NCBI RefSeq assembly: GCF_017255015.1
Contig: NZ_JAFKCS010000011.1
Location: 1-64,000, forward strand
Length of the DNA: 64,000 bases
Origin: Bowmanella yangjiangensis
GTDB taxonomy: Bacteria > Pseudomonadota > Gammaproteobacteria > Enterobacterales > Alteromonadaceae
Direction of reading: 5' to 3'
Shown: positions 1 through 9,207 of the stretch, piece after piece
Numbering within the stretch: position 1 is the first letter of the stretch
Layout: each line of letters begins with the position of its first letter
The notes under the pieces: generated by a model
Databases searched by the model: none
Seen by the model: only the letters and a program-made list of their open reading frames with translations
Told to the model about the DNA's origin: nothing
Translations under genes and position numbers: made by a program

Positions 1-633
1 CTGCCTGACTGGGCGCAGTCTGTTGGTATGGTAATGTCAGTTATCCTGTTTGTTCCCAGCTGGGGCGGTATGATCAACGGTATCATGACCCTGTCCGGCG
101 CGTGGCACAAACTACGTACTGACCCCGTCTTGCGCTTCCTGATTGTTTCTCTGTCTTTCTATGGCATGTCAACCTTCGAAGGCCCGATGATGGCGATTAA
201 GACAGTAAATGCCTTGTCTCACTACACTGACTGGACTGTAGGTCACGTACACTCAGGTGCTTTGGGTTGGGTTGCGATGGTATCCATTGGCTCTATCTAT
301 CACTTGATTCCGATTTTGTTCGGTCAACCTAAGATGTACTCAACCAAATTGGTTAACGTGCATTTCTGGCTAGCAACTATCGGTGTAGTGCTTTACATCG
401 TAGCCATGTGGATCTCTGGTGTTATGCAAGGCCTGATGTGGCGTGCAGTGAACACTGACGGAACGCTGACCTATACATTTATTGAGAGTATTGAAGCTTC
501 CAAGCCATTCTACTTTGTTCGTTTCCTGGGTGGTGTATTCGTTGTTACGGGTATGCTGATTATGGCCTACAACTGCTATCGCACCATTAAGGCGCCTAAA
601 GGCAGTCTGCAAGCTGAAGCACAACCAGCATAA
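1..633 (+). CDS. ccoN: cbb3-type cytochrome c oxidase subunit I, C-terminal part
   Basis: Catalytic subunit of the high-affinity cbb3 terminal oxidase, an inner-membrane enzyme that reduces O2 to water and pumps protons. The reading frame is open from the first base, so about 210 C-terminal residues are visible of a family length near 475. Several hydrophobic helices are present. The motif [10 protein letters not shown] carries the paired histidines typical of heme ligands in CcoN. The 5' end, promoter and any upstream FNR site lie outside the window. ccoO follows after 14 bases, so this is the first visible gene of ccoNOQP. Confidence 0.96.
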   Translation: MPDWAQSVGMVMSVILFVPSWGGMINGIMTLSGAWHKLRTDPVLRFLIVSLSFYGMSTFEGPMMAIKTVNALSHYTDWTVGHVHSGALGWVAMVSIGSIYHLIPILFGQPKMYSTKLVNVHFWLATIGVVLYIVAMWISGVMQGLMWRAVNTDGTLTYTFIESIEASKPFYFVRFLGGVFVVTGMLIMAYNCYRTIKAPKGSLQAEAQPA

Positions 634-647
634 GGAAACGCAGTATT

Positions 648-1253
648 ATGAAAAACGTACATGAGTTAGTAGAAAAAAATACCGGCCTGATGGTGGTTAT
701 GATTCTGATCGTAATCAGCTTCGGTGCCCTGGTTGAAATCAGCCCCTTGATGTTTCAACGTCAGACCACAGAGCCGGTAGAAGGTCTTAAGCCTTACACT
801 GCACTGCAGTTGGAAGGACGTGACATCTACATCCGTGAAGGTTGTGTTGGTTGCCATAGCCAGATGATTCGTCCATTCCGTTCAGAAACCGAGCGCTATG
901 GTCACTACTCTGTTGCTGGTGAAACCGTGTGGGAACACCCCTTCCTGTGGGGCTCAAAGCGTACCGGTCCTGACTTGGCGCGCGTTGGCGGACGATACAG
1001 TGACGAATGGCACCGTGTTCACCTGATGGACCCACGCGCTGTGGTACCAGAGTCCAACATGCCCGCTTTCCCGTGGCTGGCGGAAAACACTCTGGACGGT
1101 GAGCTGACCGCTAAGAAAATGGAAGTCTTCCGCGATTTTGGCGTGCCTTACACAGATGAAGATATTGCTGGTGCTCAGGCTGCTGTAAAAGGCAAGACCG
1201 AAATGGAAGCCTTGATTGCTTACCTGCAATCGTTAGGCACGGCACTGAAATAA
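648..1253 (+). CDS. ccoO: cbb3-type cytochrome c oxidase subunit II (mono-heme)
   Basis: Membrane-anchored monoheme cytochrome c of the cbb3 oxidase, passing electrons to CcoN. The 201-residue protein has one N-terminal membrane helix (about residues 13-33), a single heme c motif CVGCH at residues 66-70, and a downstream NMPAFPWL stretch that can supply the axial methionine. Length fits the family. It lies 14 bases after ccoN and one base before ccoQ. Confidence 0.97.
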   Translation: MKNVHELVEKNTGLMVVMILIVISFGALVEISPLMFQRQTTEPVEGLKPYTALQLEGRDIYIREGCVGCHSQMIRPFRSETERYGHYSVAGETVWEHPFLWGSKRTGPDLARVGGRYSDEWHRVHLMDPRAVVPESNMPAFPWLAENTLDGELTAKKMEVFRDFGVPYTDEDIAGAQAAVKGKTEMEALIAYLQSLGTALK

Positions 1254-1254
1254 C

Positions 1255-1440
1255 ATGGACCAGATAACCGTCAATATCATCTGGACTTTGGCCATATTAG
1301 TTATATTTATTGCCATTGTGCTGTGGGCCTACAGTAAACGTGCCCAAAAAGGCTTCGAAGAGGCGGCAAACCTGGTGTTTGACGACGACAAGCCATCAGC
1401 CGAGGCAAACAAAAAGCGGGAGTCATCTAACAATGAGTAG
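1255..1440 (+). CDS. ccoQ: cbb3-type oxidase small subunit CcoQ/FixQ
   Basis: Small single-span membrane protein (61 residues) known to stabilise the cbb3 complex. It has one N-terminal helix (about residues 8-26), then a short cytoplasmic tail with the acidic patch FDDDK, a feature shared with CcoS in this window. It starts one base after the ccoO stop and its 3' end overlaps the ccoP start by 8 bases, pointing to coupled translation. Confidence 0.93.
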   Translation: MDQITVNIIWTLAILVIFIAIVLWAYSKRAQKGFEEAANLVFDDDKPSAEANKKRESSNNE

Positions 1441-2386
1441 CTTTTGGAGTATCTGGATCTCCGTCATTACTTTGGGGTCCATTCTGGGGTGTTTCCTTTT
1501 ACTGCGCTGGTGCCTTAAAAATAAGACCGGTGTAAAAGAAGGTGACGATATGCACCACGAGTTTGACGGTATTGTTGAAATCAACAACCCGTTACCTCGC
1601 TGGTGGACCATTATGTTCTATGCCACCATCATCTGGGGCTTTGTCTACCTGGCACTGTACCCTGGTTTAGGTAACTTTAAAGGCCTGTTAGGCTGGGAAA
1701 GTTCGAACCAGGATATTCGTAGCCTGGCTGAATCCAAAGCAGCCCACGAGGAAGATTTGGCTAATGGCAGCCTGAACGAGTACAGCCGAGCTATCGCGGC
1801 GGCAGAAGAGCGCTTCGGCCCCATCTTTGCAGCTTACGCTCAGCGTAGTGTTGAAGATTTGGCTACCGATCAGGAAGCCCTGAAAGTCGGCCAGCGTTTG
1901 TTCCTGCAAAACTGTTCACAGTGCCATGGTTCAGATGCCCGCGGCCAGCGCGGCTTCCCGAATCTGACCGATAATGATTGGTTGTATGGCGGCAGCCCTG
2001 CACAGATCAAAGAAACCATTTTGCAAGGTCGCCACGCTGCGATGCCAGCCTGGGGTGATTCTTTGGGTGAGCAAGGTGTGAAGGAAGTGGTAGCTTATGC
2101 CCTTTCTTTAAGTGGTCGTAAGGTTGACCCTGTGCTAGCAGATGCCGGTCAGGCTAAGTACGCTATGTGTGCAGCCTGTCACGGTCAGGATGGTAAAGGC
2201 AATTACGCTTTTGGTGCGCCTAACCTGACTGACGACATTTGGTTGTATGGTGGCACTGAAATGGCCGTTACTGAGACAGTAATGCATGGTCGTAACGGTG
2301 TCATGCCTGCCTGGAAAGACATTCTGGGCGAGAACAAGATCCACCTGGTCACTGCTTATGTCTACAGCTTGTCCCATGACAAGTAA
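1433..2386 (+). CDS. ccoP: cbb3-type cytochrome c oxidase subunit III (di-heme)
   Basis: Di-heme cytochrome c subunit of the cbb3 oxidase, the electron entry point (317 residues). It has two N-terminal membrane helices (about residues 7-24 and 58-76), then two cytochrome c domains with CSQCH at 161-165 and CAACH at 246-250, each followed by a methionine in an MPAW motif. The frame is open further upstream, but the ATG at 1433 gives the usual CcoP N-terminus and an 8-base overlap with ccoQ. It ends before a rho-independent terminator. Confidence 0.97.
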   Translation: MSSFWSIWISVITLGSILGCFLLLRWCLKNKTGVKEGDDMHHEFDGIVEINNPLPRWWTIMFYATIIWGFVYLALYPGLGNFKGLLGWESSNQDIRSLAESKAAHEEDLANGSLNEYSRAIAAAEERFGPIFAAYAQRSVEDLATDQEALKVGQRLFLQNCSQCHGSDARGQRGFPNLTDNDWLYGGSPAQIKETILQGRHAAMPAWGDSLGEQGVKEVVAYALSLSGRKVDPVLADAGQAKYAMCAACHGQDGKGNYAFGAPNLTDDIWLYGGTEMAVTETVMHGRNGVMPAWKDILGENKIHLVTAYVYSLSHDK

Positions 2387-2408
2387 GCTCCGTCTTATTA
2401 TCTAAGTT

Positions 2409-2434
2409 AAGCCCCGCTAATGTGGGGCTTTTTT
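2409..2434 (+). terminator. Rho-independent terminator after ccoNOQP
   Basis: A 7-bp stem, AAGCCCC pairing with GGGGCTT, is followed by a run of six T. It separates the structural oxidase genes from the maturation genes ccoHIS, which therefore probably have their own promoter in 2435-2568 or depend on readthrough. Confidence 0.88.
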
Positions 2435-2568
2435 GTATTTTAAAGGCAGATCTTTTTAACCCTGGCAGGTAAAATGCCGCTTTTATTGACCTGGCGCATG
2501 ATGGTTCAATGAACCCTAAGTAGAATGCCGGCGTGAATTTGTAACTAATCCAACCAACTAGAGACGTT

Positions 2569-3057
2569 ATGAGTCAAACTCCTCCCCCTTGGTATAAACA
2601 GTTTTGGCCATGGTTTTTAATTGCCATCCCCGTTACTTCAATAATCCTTAGCACAAAGATGCTGATGCTGGCCCTTGGCGGTAACGACAGCATGGTAATA
2701 GATGACTATTACAAGGAAGGTAAAGGTATCAATATGAATCTGGATAAAATCCAGCATGCCAGAGATCTGGGTATTGATATTCGCCTGCAGTTCAGTGATG
2801 AGAGCGTTCAGTTGGCATTTGCTGCGGGTAAACCAGAATCTGGCGCGGCACTGACCATGTATTTCCAGCATCCTACACTGGCTGATAAGGACTTTCAGTT
2901 ACTGCTAACTCAGAATGCCTCTGGGGTGTTCAGCGGCGTGCTGACAGAGCCCATACAGGGTAAATGGAAAGTCACATTAGAGCCATTTGATAAGAGCTGG
3001 CGCGTATACCAGGATATTGGTTTACCACAATCTTCTCCCATTGTTTTTCGTCCTTGA
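2569..3057 (+). CDS. ccoH: cbb3 oxidase assembly protein, FixH family
   Basis: FixH/CcoH proteins are membrane-bound assembly factors of the cbb3 oxidase. This one has 162 residues, one N-terminal helix (about residues 12-32), and then a soluble domain starting DDYYKEGKGIN, typical of the family. It is 17 bases upstream of ccoI. The redox protein gene ccoG, which often stands between ccoP and ccoH, is not here. Confidence 0.88.
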   Translation: MSQTPPPWYKQFWPWFLIAIPVTSIILSTKMLMLALGGNDSMVIDDYYKEGKGINMNLDKIQHARDLGIDIRLQFSDESVQLAFAAGKPESGAALTMYFQHPTLADKDFQLLLTQNASGVFSGVLTEPIQGKWKVTLEPFDKSWRVYQDIGLPQSSPIVFRP

Positions 3058-3074
3058 ATAAATAGGTAACGTCA

Positions 3075-5444
3075 TTGATCTGTTTTCATTGTCACCAAGA
3101 GGTAACGGAACAAGGGCGTTACCAAGCTTTAGTCTTAGGCGAACAACAAGCAATGTGTTGCCCTGGTTGCCAGGCTGTTGCAGAGGCAATCGTTGCCAAT
3201 GGTCTGGAAGATTATTATAAGTTTCGCACCGAGCCTGCTGAGCGGGCAGATGGGATGCAGTCTGACATCCTTGAGAAGCTGAAACTTTTCGACCAACCGG
3301 AATTGCAGGAAGAATTTGTCCTGGTCAAAGGCAAGGACAGTCAGGTTCAGCTAAGCCTGGATGGCATCAGTTGCGCGGCTTGTGCCTGGCTTATTGAGAA
3401 GAAGCTGGCCAAACTGCCTGGCATTAAACAAATTGCGGTCAATGTGAGTGCCAGACGTGCACTGGTAAGCTGGTACCCCGATCAACTTGCTTTAAGTGGT
3501 ATCCTGGCTGCTATTGAAAACATTGGCTATCACGCACAGCCCTTCCACCCCAAACAGCAGGAAGAGCAATTTAAAAAGACCGAACAATCCTACTTAAAAC
3601 GTATTGGTCTATCCGGTTTGATGACCATGCAGGTGATGATGATCGCCATTGCCTTATACTTTGGTCTGTTTGGCAATCTGGATGATGACATCCGCCAGTT
3701 TATGCATTGGGTGAGCCTGACCCTATCGGTACCGGTAGTATTGTATTCCGGCGCTATCTTTTACCAAGGGGCATGGCGTGCACTGCGCTCTGGTTCGGTA
3801 AATATGGATGTACCCATATCTGTGGCTATCTGGGCCCTGTTTATTGCCAGCGCCAAGGCCACTATCATCGCCGAGGGCGAAGTTTTTTTCGAATCGGTCT
3901 GTATGTTTATTTTTCTGCTGCTTATCAGCCGATTCCTCGAGCATAAGTCCAGACACAAAGCCGCCCAGATTTCGGCGAACATGAGTAAGTACATTCCCGT
4001 CACCGCCACCCTGCTTGAAAATGGGCAAGCCACGGACATACTGGCAAAACTGCTTAGGGTAGACCAACTGGTATTAGTCAAGGCCGGCGAAACCATTCCC
4101 GTGGATGGCGTGGTGATTGAGGGTGGCAGCCACGTCGATGAATCCATGCTGACCGGCGAGTTTGAACCCGTAAACAAAAAAGCCGGTGACGAAGTATTTG
4201 GCGGCGCGCTAAATCAAAGCGGTAGTTTAACCATTAAAGTGTTAAGGCCACTTAAAGAAGCCATGGTTAGCCAAATCCTGCGTTTACAAGACGAAGCCTT
4301 GCTCAATAAGCCAGCCATCGCCCAATTGGCAGACAGAATATCCAGCTATTTTGTAGTGGCCGTGTTGGCTATATCTGCCCTGACCTTTTGGTACTGGCAC
4401 GCTCAGGGTAATGTGGACGCCTTCTGGATCACAGCCTCAGTGCTGGTAGCCACCTGCCCCTGTGCATTAGGTTTGGCCACACCTTCTGCTTTAACCTGCG
4501 CGATGGCAAGACTTAACCGGCAAGGCATTTTACTCAAGCGGGCCGATTTGCTTGAGTCTCTCACTGGGGTCAATATGCTGGCTTTTGATAAGACGGGCAC
4601 GCTGACCGAAGGAAAATTCAGCATTCAGCAAGTGGTGAATCTGTCGACCTTGCCTGAACATCAAATTCTTGAGATTGCCGCGGCACTAGAAAAGCATTCA
4701 GAGCATCCGTTAGCTAAAGCTTTCAATGCTTATCAGGTAGAGCCCGCCACTCAGGTCGAGATTATCGCCGGATTAGGTCTCTGCGGAGAGGTCAACGGCG
4801 TACATTATCAGTTAGGCAGTTCGCACCTGATTAAACATGAGATTCCTACAGCCCTAAAGGAATGCAATGTGTTATTGGCTGACAAGCAGCAAGTATTAGC
4901 GGGATTCGTGCTAACTGACCAAGTACGAAGTGATGCCCTGAATATGCTTAGTGACCTGAAAGGATATGAGCGCTGTATTATTAGTGGTGACAGTCAGCAC
5001 AATGTTGAAAAGATTGCCGCACAGCTGCAGATAACCAAAATGTACAGTCAGTGTCGACCGGAACAGAAACTAAATACGGTGAAAACCCTGCAAGAAAAGG
5101 GTCACCATGTGTTAATGGTAGGCGATGGCATCAATGACACACCGGTCTTGGCAGCCGCCCAGGTATCAGTTGCCGTTGGCGGAGCGACAGACTTAGCAAA
5201 AAATGCCGCCGATATTATATTGATCAACCCGACCCTGACGTTGCTGCCCGAATTGTTCAAAATGGCTCAGCGCACCAAACAGAAGATTATGCAAAACATG
5301 GGGTGGGCCTTAGGATACAATGTACTGGTGCTGCCTCTTGCGGTGTCTGGCTATCTTACCCCTTGGTTGGGCGTGATAGGCATGTCGCTTAGCTCAATTA
5401 TCGTAGTGGCCAATTCGGTGCGACTACTCAAAGCGGAGTCATAA
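3075..5444 (+). CDS. ccoI: Copper-exporting P1B-type ATPase for cbb3 oxidase maturation
   Basis: P1B ATPase supplying copper for cbb3 assembly (CcoI/FixI/CopA2 type), inner membrane, 789 residues. An N-terminal cysteine-rich region (CFHCH, CCPGC) is followed by an HMA domain with CAAC, eight expected helices including the CPC motif (ATCPCALG), the phosphorylation site DKTGTLTEG, HSEHPLAKAF and GDGINDTP. The start is TTG at 3075: a stop lies four codons upstream and no ATG or GTG intervenes. The stop codon overlaps the ccoS start by one base. Confidence 0.95.
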   Translation: MICFHCHQEVTEQGRYQALVLGEQQAMCCPGCQAVAEAIVANGLEDYYKFRTEPAERADGMQSDILEKLKLFDQPELQEEFVLVKGKDSQVQLSLDGISCAACAWLIEKKLAKLPGIKQIAVNVSARRALVSWYPDQLALSGILAAIENIGYHAQPFHPKQQEEQFKKTEQSYLKRIGLSGLMTMQVMMIAIALYFGLFGNLDDDIRQFMHWVSLTLSVPVVLYSGAIFYQGAWRALRSGSVNMDVPISVAIWALFIASAKATIIAEGEVFFESVCMFIFLLLISRFLEHKSRHKAAQISANMSKYIPVTATLLENGQATDILAKLLRVDQLVLVKAGETIPVDGVVIEGGSHVDESMLTGEFEPVNKKAGDEVFGGALNQSGSLTIKVLRPLKEAMVSQILRLQDEALLNKPAIAQLADRISSYFVVAVLAISALTFWYWHAQGNVDAFWITASVLVATCPCALGLATPSALTCAMARLNRQGILLKRADLLESLTGVNMLAFDKTGTLTEGKFSIQQVVNLSTLPEHQILEIAAALEKHSEHPLAKAFNAYQVEPATQVEIIAGLGLCGEVNGVHYQLGSSHLIKHEIPTALKECNVLLADKQQVLAGFVLTDQVRSDALNMLSDLKGYERCIISGDSQHNVEKIAAQLQITKMYSQCRPEQKLNTVKTLQEKGHHVLMVGDGINDTPVLAAAQVSVAVGGATDLAKNAADIILINPTLTLLPELFKMAQRTKQKIMQNMGWALGYNVLVLPLAVSGYLTPWLGVIGMSLSSIIVVANSVRLLKAES

Positions 5445-5620
5445 TGGGCATTCTGTATATCCTAATTCCTCTGGCCATTGTGATTGTGACTGTGGCTATT
5501 CTGATTTTCTTTTGGGCAGTAAAAGCCGGCCAGTTTGAAGATCTGGAACGTCAGGGACACAATATTTTGTTCGACGACGACAAAGAACAGAAAAATAAGG
5601 CAAATCAGTCACGTGACTGA
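5444..5620 (+). CDS. ccoS: cbb3 oxidase maturation protein CcoS
   Basis: A 58-residue protein with one N-terminal membrane helix (about residues 4-24), then a short tail with GQFEDLERQG and the acidic FDDDKE. This is the usual CcoS form. CcoS is needed for cofactor insertion into the cbb3 oxidase. Its ATG overlaps the last base of the ccoI stop codon, and its 3' end overlaps the next gene by 8 bases, so ccoI, ccoS and the TauE-like gene are coupled. Confidence 0.92.
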   Translation: MGILYILIPLAIVIVTVAILIFFWAVKAGQFEDLERQGHNILFDDDKEQKNKANQSRD

Positions 5621-6287
5621 ACTAAATCTACTGTCAGCCTTATTATTGGGATTGGCTGGTAGCGTTCATTGTGTGGCCATGTGCGGCGGCATTGTCGGGG
5701 CGTTAAGCTTTTCCATTCCGCCTAAAAAACGCCCACTTCCCTATGAACTTGGCTATCACTTCGGCCGTTTATTTAGTTATACCTGCGCAGGGGCCATCAC
5801 TGGTGGACTCGGGATGCTTTTTTCCCATCAAGTCGCAGGGGGCATTCATTTACTGACAACTCTCAGTGCGCTTTTTTTGTTAGCCATGGCTTTGTATATT
5901 GGGAATTGGTGGCGTGGTTTGTCATGGTTGGAAAAACAAGGTGCCCGATTATGGAAACCGCTCGTGCCATTATCTAAGCGCTTTATTCCATTTAAACACC
6001 CTGTTGCTGCTATCCCCTACGGTATGATTTGGGGCTGGCTACCCTGTGGCTTGGTATACTCTACTCTCACCTGGAGTATGGCCAGTGGCTCCTCTTTAAC
6101 CGGCGCCCTGACCATGTTCACTTTTGGGCTTGGAACATTACCTGGTCTTTTAACACTTGGGCGCTTCAGTCAACACATAAGACCACTTTTGAATAATCCG
6201 CGTAGCCGGCTGGTAATTTCCATTGTCCTCGCGGCATTTGCAGCTTGGTTGCTGCTATCGCCATTGATTGTCAAAGCTATAGGCTAA
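5613..6287 (+). CDS. TauE/SafE-like membrane protein of the cbb3 cluster
   Basis: Multi-span inner-membrane protein of 224 residues from the sulfite exporter TauE/SafE (DsbD-like) family that sits beside cbb3 genes in many gammaproteobacteria. The N-terminus contains GSVHCVAMCGG, whose His, Cys and Met could bind a metal, and a second cysteine motif lies in GWLPCGLVY. The open frame begins earlier inside ccoS, but GTG at 5613 gives the family N-terminus and an 8-base overlap. The transported substrate is unproven; copper handling is inferred from context. Confidence 0.82.
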   Translation: MTELNLLSALLLGLAGSVHCVAMCGGIVGALSFSIPPKKRPLPYELGYHFGRLFSYTCAGAITGGLGMLFSHQVAGGIHLLTTLSALFLLAMALYIGNWWRGLSWLEKQGARLWKPLVPLSKRFIPFKHPVAAIPYGMIWGWLPCGLVYSTLTWSMASGSSLTGALTMFTFGLGTLPGLLTLGRFSQHIRPLLNNPRSRLVISIVLAAFAAWLLLSPLIVKAIG

Positions 6288-6370
6288 CCCGCCATAAATT
6301 CGAATTCGCTTTAACCAAGTGCAAAAAATGCTAAGCTAGCAGCCTGTTTGCATGTTAAGCCGTGTCTACT

Positions 6371-7102
6371 ATGAATCAACACCGCGAATGTACTATTAGT
6401 TGTCAAAATTGCAGTATTAGTCAGCTCTGTCTGCCTTTTACCCTGAATGACAACGAACTGGATAAACTGGACAACATTATTCAGCGTAAACGCCCCTTCC
6501 AGAAGAACGAGCGTTTGTTTCAATCAGGGGACAAGCTGAATAGCTTATATGCTGTGCGTTCCGGATCATTTAAAAGCTTTGTTTTGGCGCCTGACGGTGA
6601 AGAACAAATAACAGCCTTTCACCTGCCTGGTGACATTATCGGCTTTGATGCAATTCATCACCAAGTGCACAAGAGTTTTGCCCAAGCGTTAGAAACGTCT
6701 ATGGTCTGTGAAATCCCCTTCCAAACTATGGAAGTATTGTCAGGGGATCTGCCGCGCTTGCGTCAGCAAGTGATGCGTCTGATGAGCCACGAAATTCAGG
6801 CGGATCAGGATATGTTTATGTTGCTGAATAAGCGCACTGCTAATCAGCGGTTGGCACATTTCCTCGCGCATTTGGGGGAGCGATACCATGATCGTGGTTT
6901 CTCCGGTAGTCAGTTTAGACTGAGCATGACCCGCGCTGAAATTGGCAATTATCTGGGGCTGACGGTTGAAACCATCAGCCGCCTGCTAACTAAGTTCCAG
7001 AAACAAGGCTTAATTCAGGTGGATGGAAAATTCATTACCTTGGTTGACCCTAAGCAGTTAAGAGAACACCAGGAAAATACACAACTGTCAGTTAACAGTT
7101 AG
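6371..7102 (+). CDS. fnr: Fnr/EtrA-type oxygen-responsive regulator
   Basis: CRP/FNR-family transcription factor using an oxygen-labile [4Fe-4S] cluster. Cysteines at 11, 14 and 20 match the N-terminal ligands of E. coli FNR, and C113 in MVCEIPF matches the fourth. A cyclic-nucleotide-like domain is followed by a helix-turn-helix with VETISRLL, whose E, S and R are the residues reading FNR boxes. ATG 6371 was chosen; an in-frame GTG at 6362 adds three residues. It follows the cbb3 maturation genes, whose expression it probably controls. Confidence 0.96.
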   Translation: MNQHRECTISCQNCSISQLCLPFTLNDNELDKLDNIIQRKRPFQKNERLFQSGDKLNSLYAVRSGSFKSFVLAPDGEEQITAFHLPGDIIGFDAIHHQVHKSFAQALETSMVCEIPFQTMEVLSGDLPRLRQQVMRLMSHEIQADQDMFMLLNKRTANQRLAHFLAHLGERYHDRGFSGSQFRLSMTRAEIGNYLGLTVETISRLLTKFQKQGLIQVDGKFITLVDPKQLREHQENTQLSVNS

Positions 7103-7113
7103 ATAAACTGGCT

Positions 7114-7127
7114 TTGATCTGGCACAA
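7114..7127. promoter_or_regulatory. Possible FNR box upstream of uspE
   Basis: TTGATCTGGCACAA matches the FNR consensus TTGATnnnnATCAA at 8 of 10 fixed positions, with a perfect left half. It lies 58 bases before the uspE start. Site assignment is by eye only. Confidence 0.4.
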
Positions 7128-7185
7128 AGGCTAATAAGGTTAACTAAACTAGACTTAAGCTAGTCGGAGTAAAAGCGAAGAGGCA

Positions 7186-8118
7186 ATGATGAACTACAAA
7201 AAATTGTTGGTAGTGATTGACCCAACCACCGAGCAGCAAAAAGCCCTAAAGCGAGCTCTGCTAATTGCGGAGAAAACTGGGGCCAGCATTACGGCCTTTT
7301 TGTCTATTTACGATTTCTCATACGAAATGACCACAATGTTATCGGTTGACGAGCGTGAAACCATGCGCCAGGCCGTGGTGGACGACAGAACCGAATGGCT
7401 GACCGAATTACTCAGTAAACAAGTCAATAATGCCGCTTTGGCGTTAGATGCCAAGGTGGTGTGGCACAACAGACCTTTTGAAAGCATTATTTATGAGACT
7501 ATTGAGCATGGCTATGACCTGATAGTTAAAGGCACCCATGAGCATGGTGGTCTTAAATCGGTCATATTCACCCCAACCGACTGGCATTTGATGCGCAAAG
7601 CACCCGTACCTGTGCTGTTGGTGAAAGAACATGCCTGGCCCGAGCAAGGTCAGATTATTGCTGCGGTTAATGTGGGTACAGCAGATGAAGAGCATAGTTC
7701 GCTCAACCAGAAAGTGACCCATACCGCATTGGCTTTTGCCCGCACACTTAATGGCCAGGTCAACCTGGTTAATTCCTACCCCGGTACGCCAGTGAATATT
7801 GCCATCGAAATACCAGAGTTTGATCCGGGCAGTTTCAATGAATCGGTGCGCAATCACCACACCGAGGCGATGAAGACCTTCGCCAGCAATCATGGTATTG
7901 CGCCCCAGCACTGCTTTGTCAAAGAAGGCTTGCCTGAGGATGTGATACCCACCGTTGCTGCTGACGTAGATGCTGAATTAGTGGTTATTGGCACTGTTGG
8001 TCGTCATGGTATATCTGCCGCCTTGATAGGCAATACCGCTGAGCATGTTATCGATATGCTCGATTGTGATGTATTGGCGGTTAAACCTGATGGTTTTATT
8101 AGTCCGTTACAAAAATGA
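7186..8118 (+). CDS. uspE: Universal stress protein UspE (tandem USP domains)
   Basis: 310-residue cytoplasmic protein with two tandem USP folds: residues about 5-150, beginning KKLLVVIDPT, and about 155-302, ending with VIGTVGRHGISAALIGNTAEHV, a variant of the G-rich nucleotide-binding loop. Length and tandem layout match E. coli UspE, linked to stress resistance and motility. Two ATG codons are adjacent (7186 and 7189). It follows fnr with a short intergenic region and ends at a strong terminator. Confidence 0.92.
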   Translation: MMNYKKLLVVIDPTTEQQKALKRALLIAEKTGASITAFLSIYDFSYEMTTMLSVDERETMRQAVVDDRTEWLTELLSKQVNNAALALDAKVVWHNRPFESIIYETIEHGYDLIVKGTHEHGGLKSVIFTPTDWHLMRKAPVPVLLVKEHAWPEQGQIIAAVNVGTADEEHSSLNQKVTHTALAFARTLNGQVNLVNSYPGTPVNIAIEIPEFDPGSFNESVRNHHTEAMKTFASNHGIAPQHCFVKEGLPEDVIPTVAADVDAELVVIGTVGRHGISAALIGNTAEHVIDMLDCDVLAVKPDGFISPLQK

Positions 8119-8128
8119 AGATAGTAAG

Positions 8129-8154
8129 GGCCGCCAGTTTGGCGGCTTTTTTTT
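8129..8154 (+). terminator. Rho-independent terminator after uspE
   Basis: The stem GCCGCC/GGCGGC with a five-base loop is followed by eight T. Confidence 0.9.
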
Positions 8155-8263
8155 ACCCTAATTATTCAGACCCGCCGCTAAGCTATCCCCTCCTCCAGAC
8201 ACAGAAAATATGTAACTTGTGGTCAAGCTAGGTATAATCCCGCCCTCATTGCAGAGGTGGCCT

Positions 8264-9172
8264 ATGACCCGATTAGACGAATTAAGCGCAAAGCAAAAAT
8301 ACAGCTTCAACAAACTCCAAAAACGCTTGCGGCGCTGTGCCGGAAAAGCCATTGACGATTTCAACATGATCGAAGATGGTGACAAAGTGATGGTGTGCCT
8401 GTCTGGCGGGAAAGATAGCTATGCAATGTTGGATATTTTGCGTTACTTACAAAAAGTGGCGCCCATTCATTTTGAGCTGATAGCAGTAAACCTGGATCAG
8501 AAGCAGCCTGGCTTTCCTGCGCATGTATTGCCTGAGTATCTGGACAGCCAAGGCGTTGACTACAAGATAGTCAATGAAGATACCTACAGCATAGTGAAAG
8601 AGAAGATCCCAGAAGGTAAAACGACGTGCTCACTGTGTTCAAGGTTACGTCGCGGCATTCTTTATCGTACGGCGACCGAGTTGGGGGCAACCAAAATTGC
8701 GCTCGGCCATCATCGCGATGACATGCTGGAAACCCTGTTTCTGAATATGTTTTATGGTGGCAAATTGAAATCCATGCCGCCTAAGTTAGTAAGCGACGAC
8801 GGCAAACAAATGGTGATCAGGCCATTGGCTTACTGTGCAGAAAAGGACCTAACACGCTATGCCGATATGATGGCCTTCCCCATCATTCCCTGTAATTTAT
8901 GTGGTTCGCAGGAAAATCTGCAGCGCAAGGTCATTAAGCAAATGCTGCAGCAGTGGGACAAACAACATCCGGGCCGCATTGAAAACATGGCTCGCGCCCT
9001 GCAAAGCGTTACGCCATCTCATCTGGCCGATCCTAACCTATTTGATTTTGTCGGTCTAAAGACCCAGGATCAGCCTTATGAAGGCGGGGATATTGGCTTT
9101 GACGAGCCTCAAATAGAACTTCAGCGCAATAGGGATGAAGAGCAGTTAGTACAGATTGTACAGTTAAACTGA
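8264..9172 (+). CDS. ttcA: tRNA 2-thiocytidine(32) biosynthesis protein TtcA
   Basis: ATP-dependent tRNA thiolase forming 2-thiocytidine at position 32, using a [4Fe-4S] cluster. The 302-residue protein has the PP-loop SGGKDS at 47-52 and cysteine pairs CSLC (122, 125) and CNLC (210, 213), matching the catalytic and cluster cysteines of E. coli TtcA. The frame is open 15 codons further upstream, but the ATG at 8264 follows a GAGG ribosome site and gives the family N-terminus. Confidence 0.95.
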   Translation: MTRLDELSAKQKYSFNKLQKRLRRCAGKAIDDFNMIEDGDKVMVCLSGGKDSYAMLDILRYLQKVAPIHFELIAVNLDQKQPGFPAHVLPEYLDSQGVDYKIVNEDTYSIVKEKIPEGKTTCSLCSRLRRGILYRTATELGATKIALGHHRDDMLETLFLNMFYGGKLKSMPPKLVSDDGKQMVIRPLAYCAEKDLTRYADMMAFPIIPCNLCGSQENLQRKVIKQMLQQWDKQHPGRIENMARALQSVTPSHLADPNLFDFVGLKTQDQPYEGGDIGFDEPQIELQRNRDEEQLVQIVQLN

Positions 9173-9179
9173 TTTGGTT

Positions 9180-9197
9180 GGGGAGGATCCCCTCCCC
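9180..9197. terminator. GC-rich hairpin between convergent ttcA and DUF2987 gene
   Basis: GGGGAGG and CCTCCCC form a 7-bp stem with a four-base loop between two convergent genes. There is no T-run on either strand, so intrinsic termination is uncertain. Confidence 0.45.
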
Positions 9198-9207
9198 CGA
9201 CGCTTGT

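Noticed and set aside
1310-1432. Upstream extension of ccoP
   Set aside because: It is ccoQ read in another frame; ATG 1433 gives the normal CcoP start.
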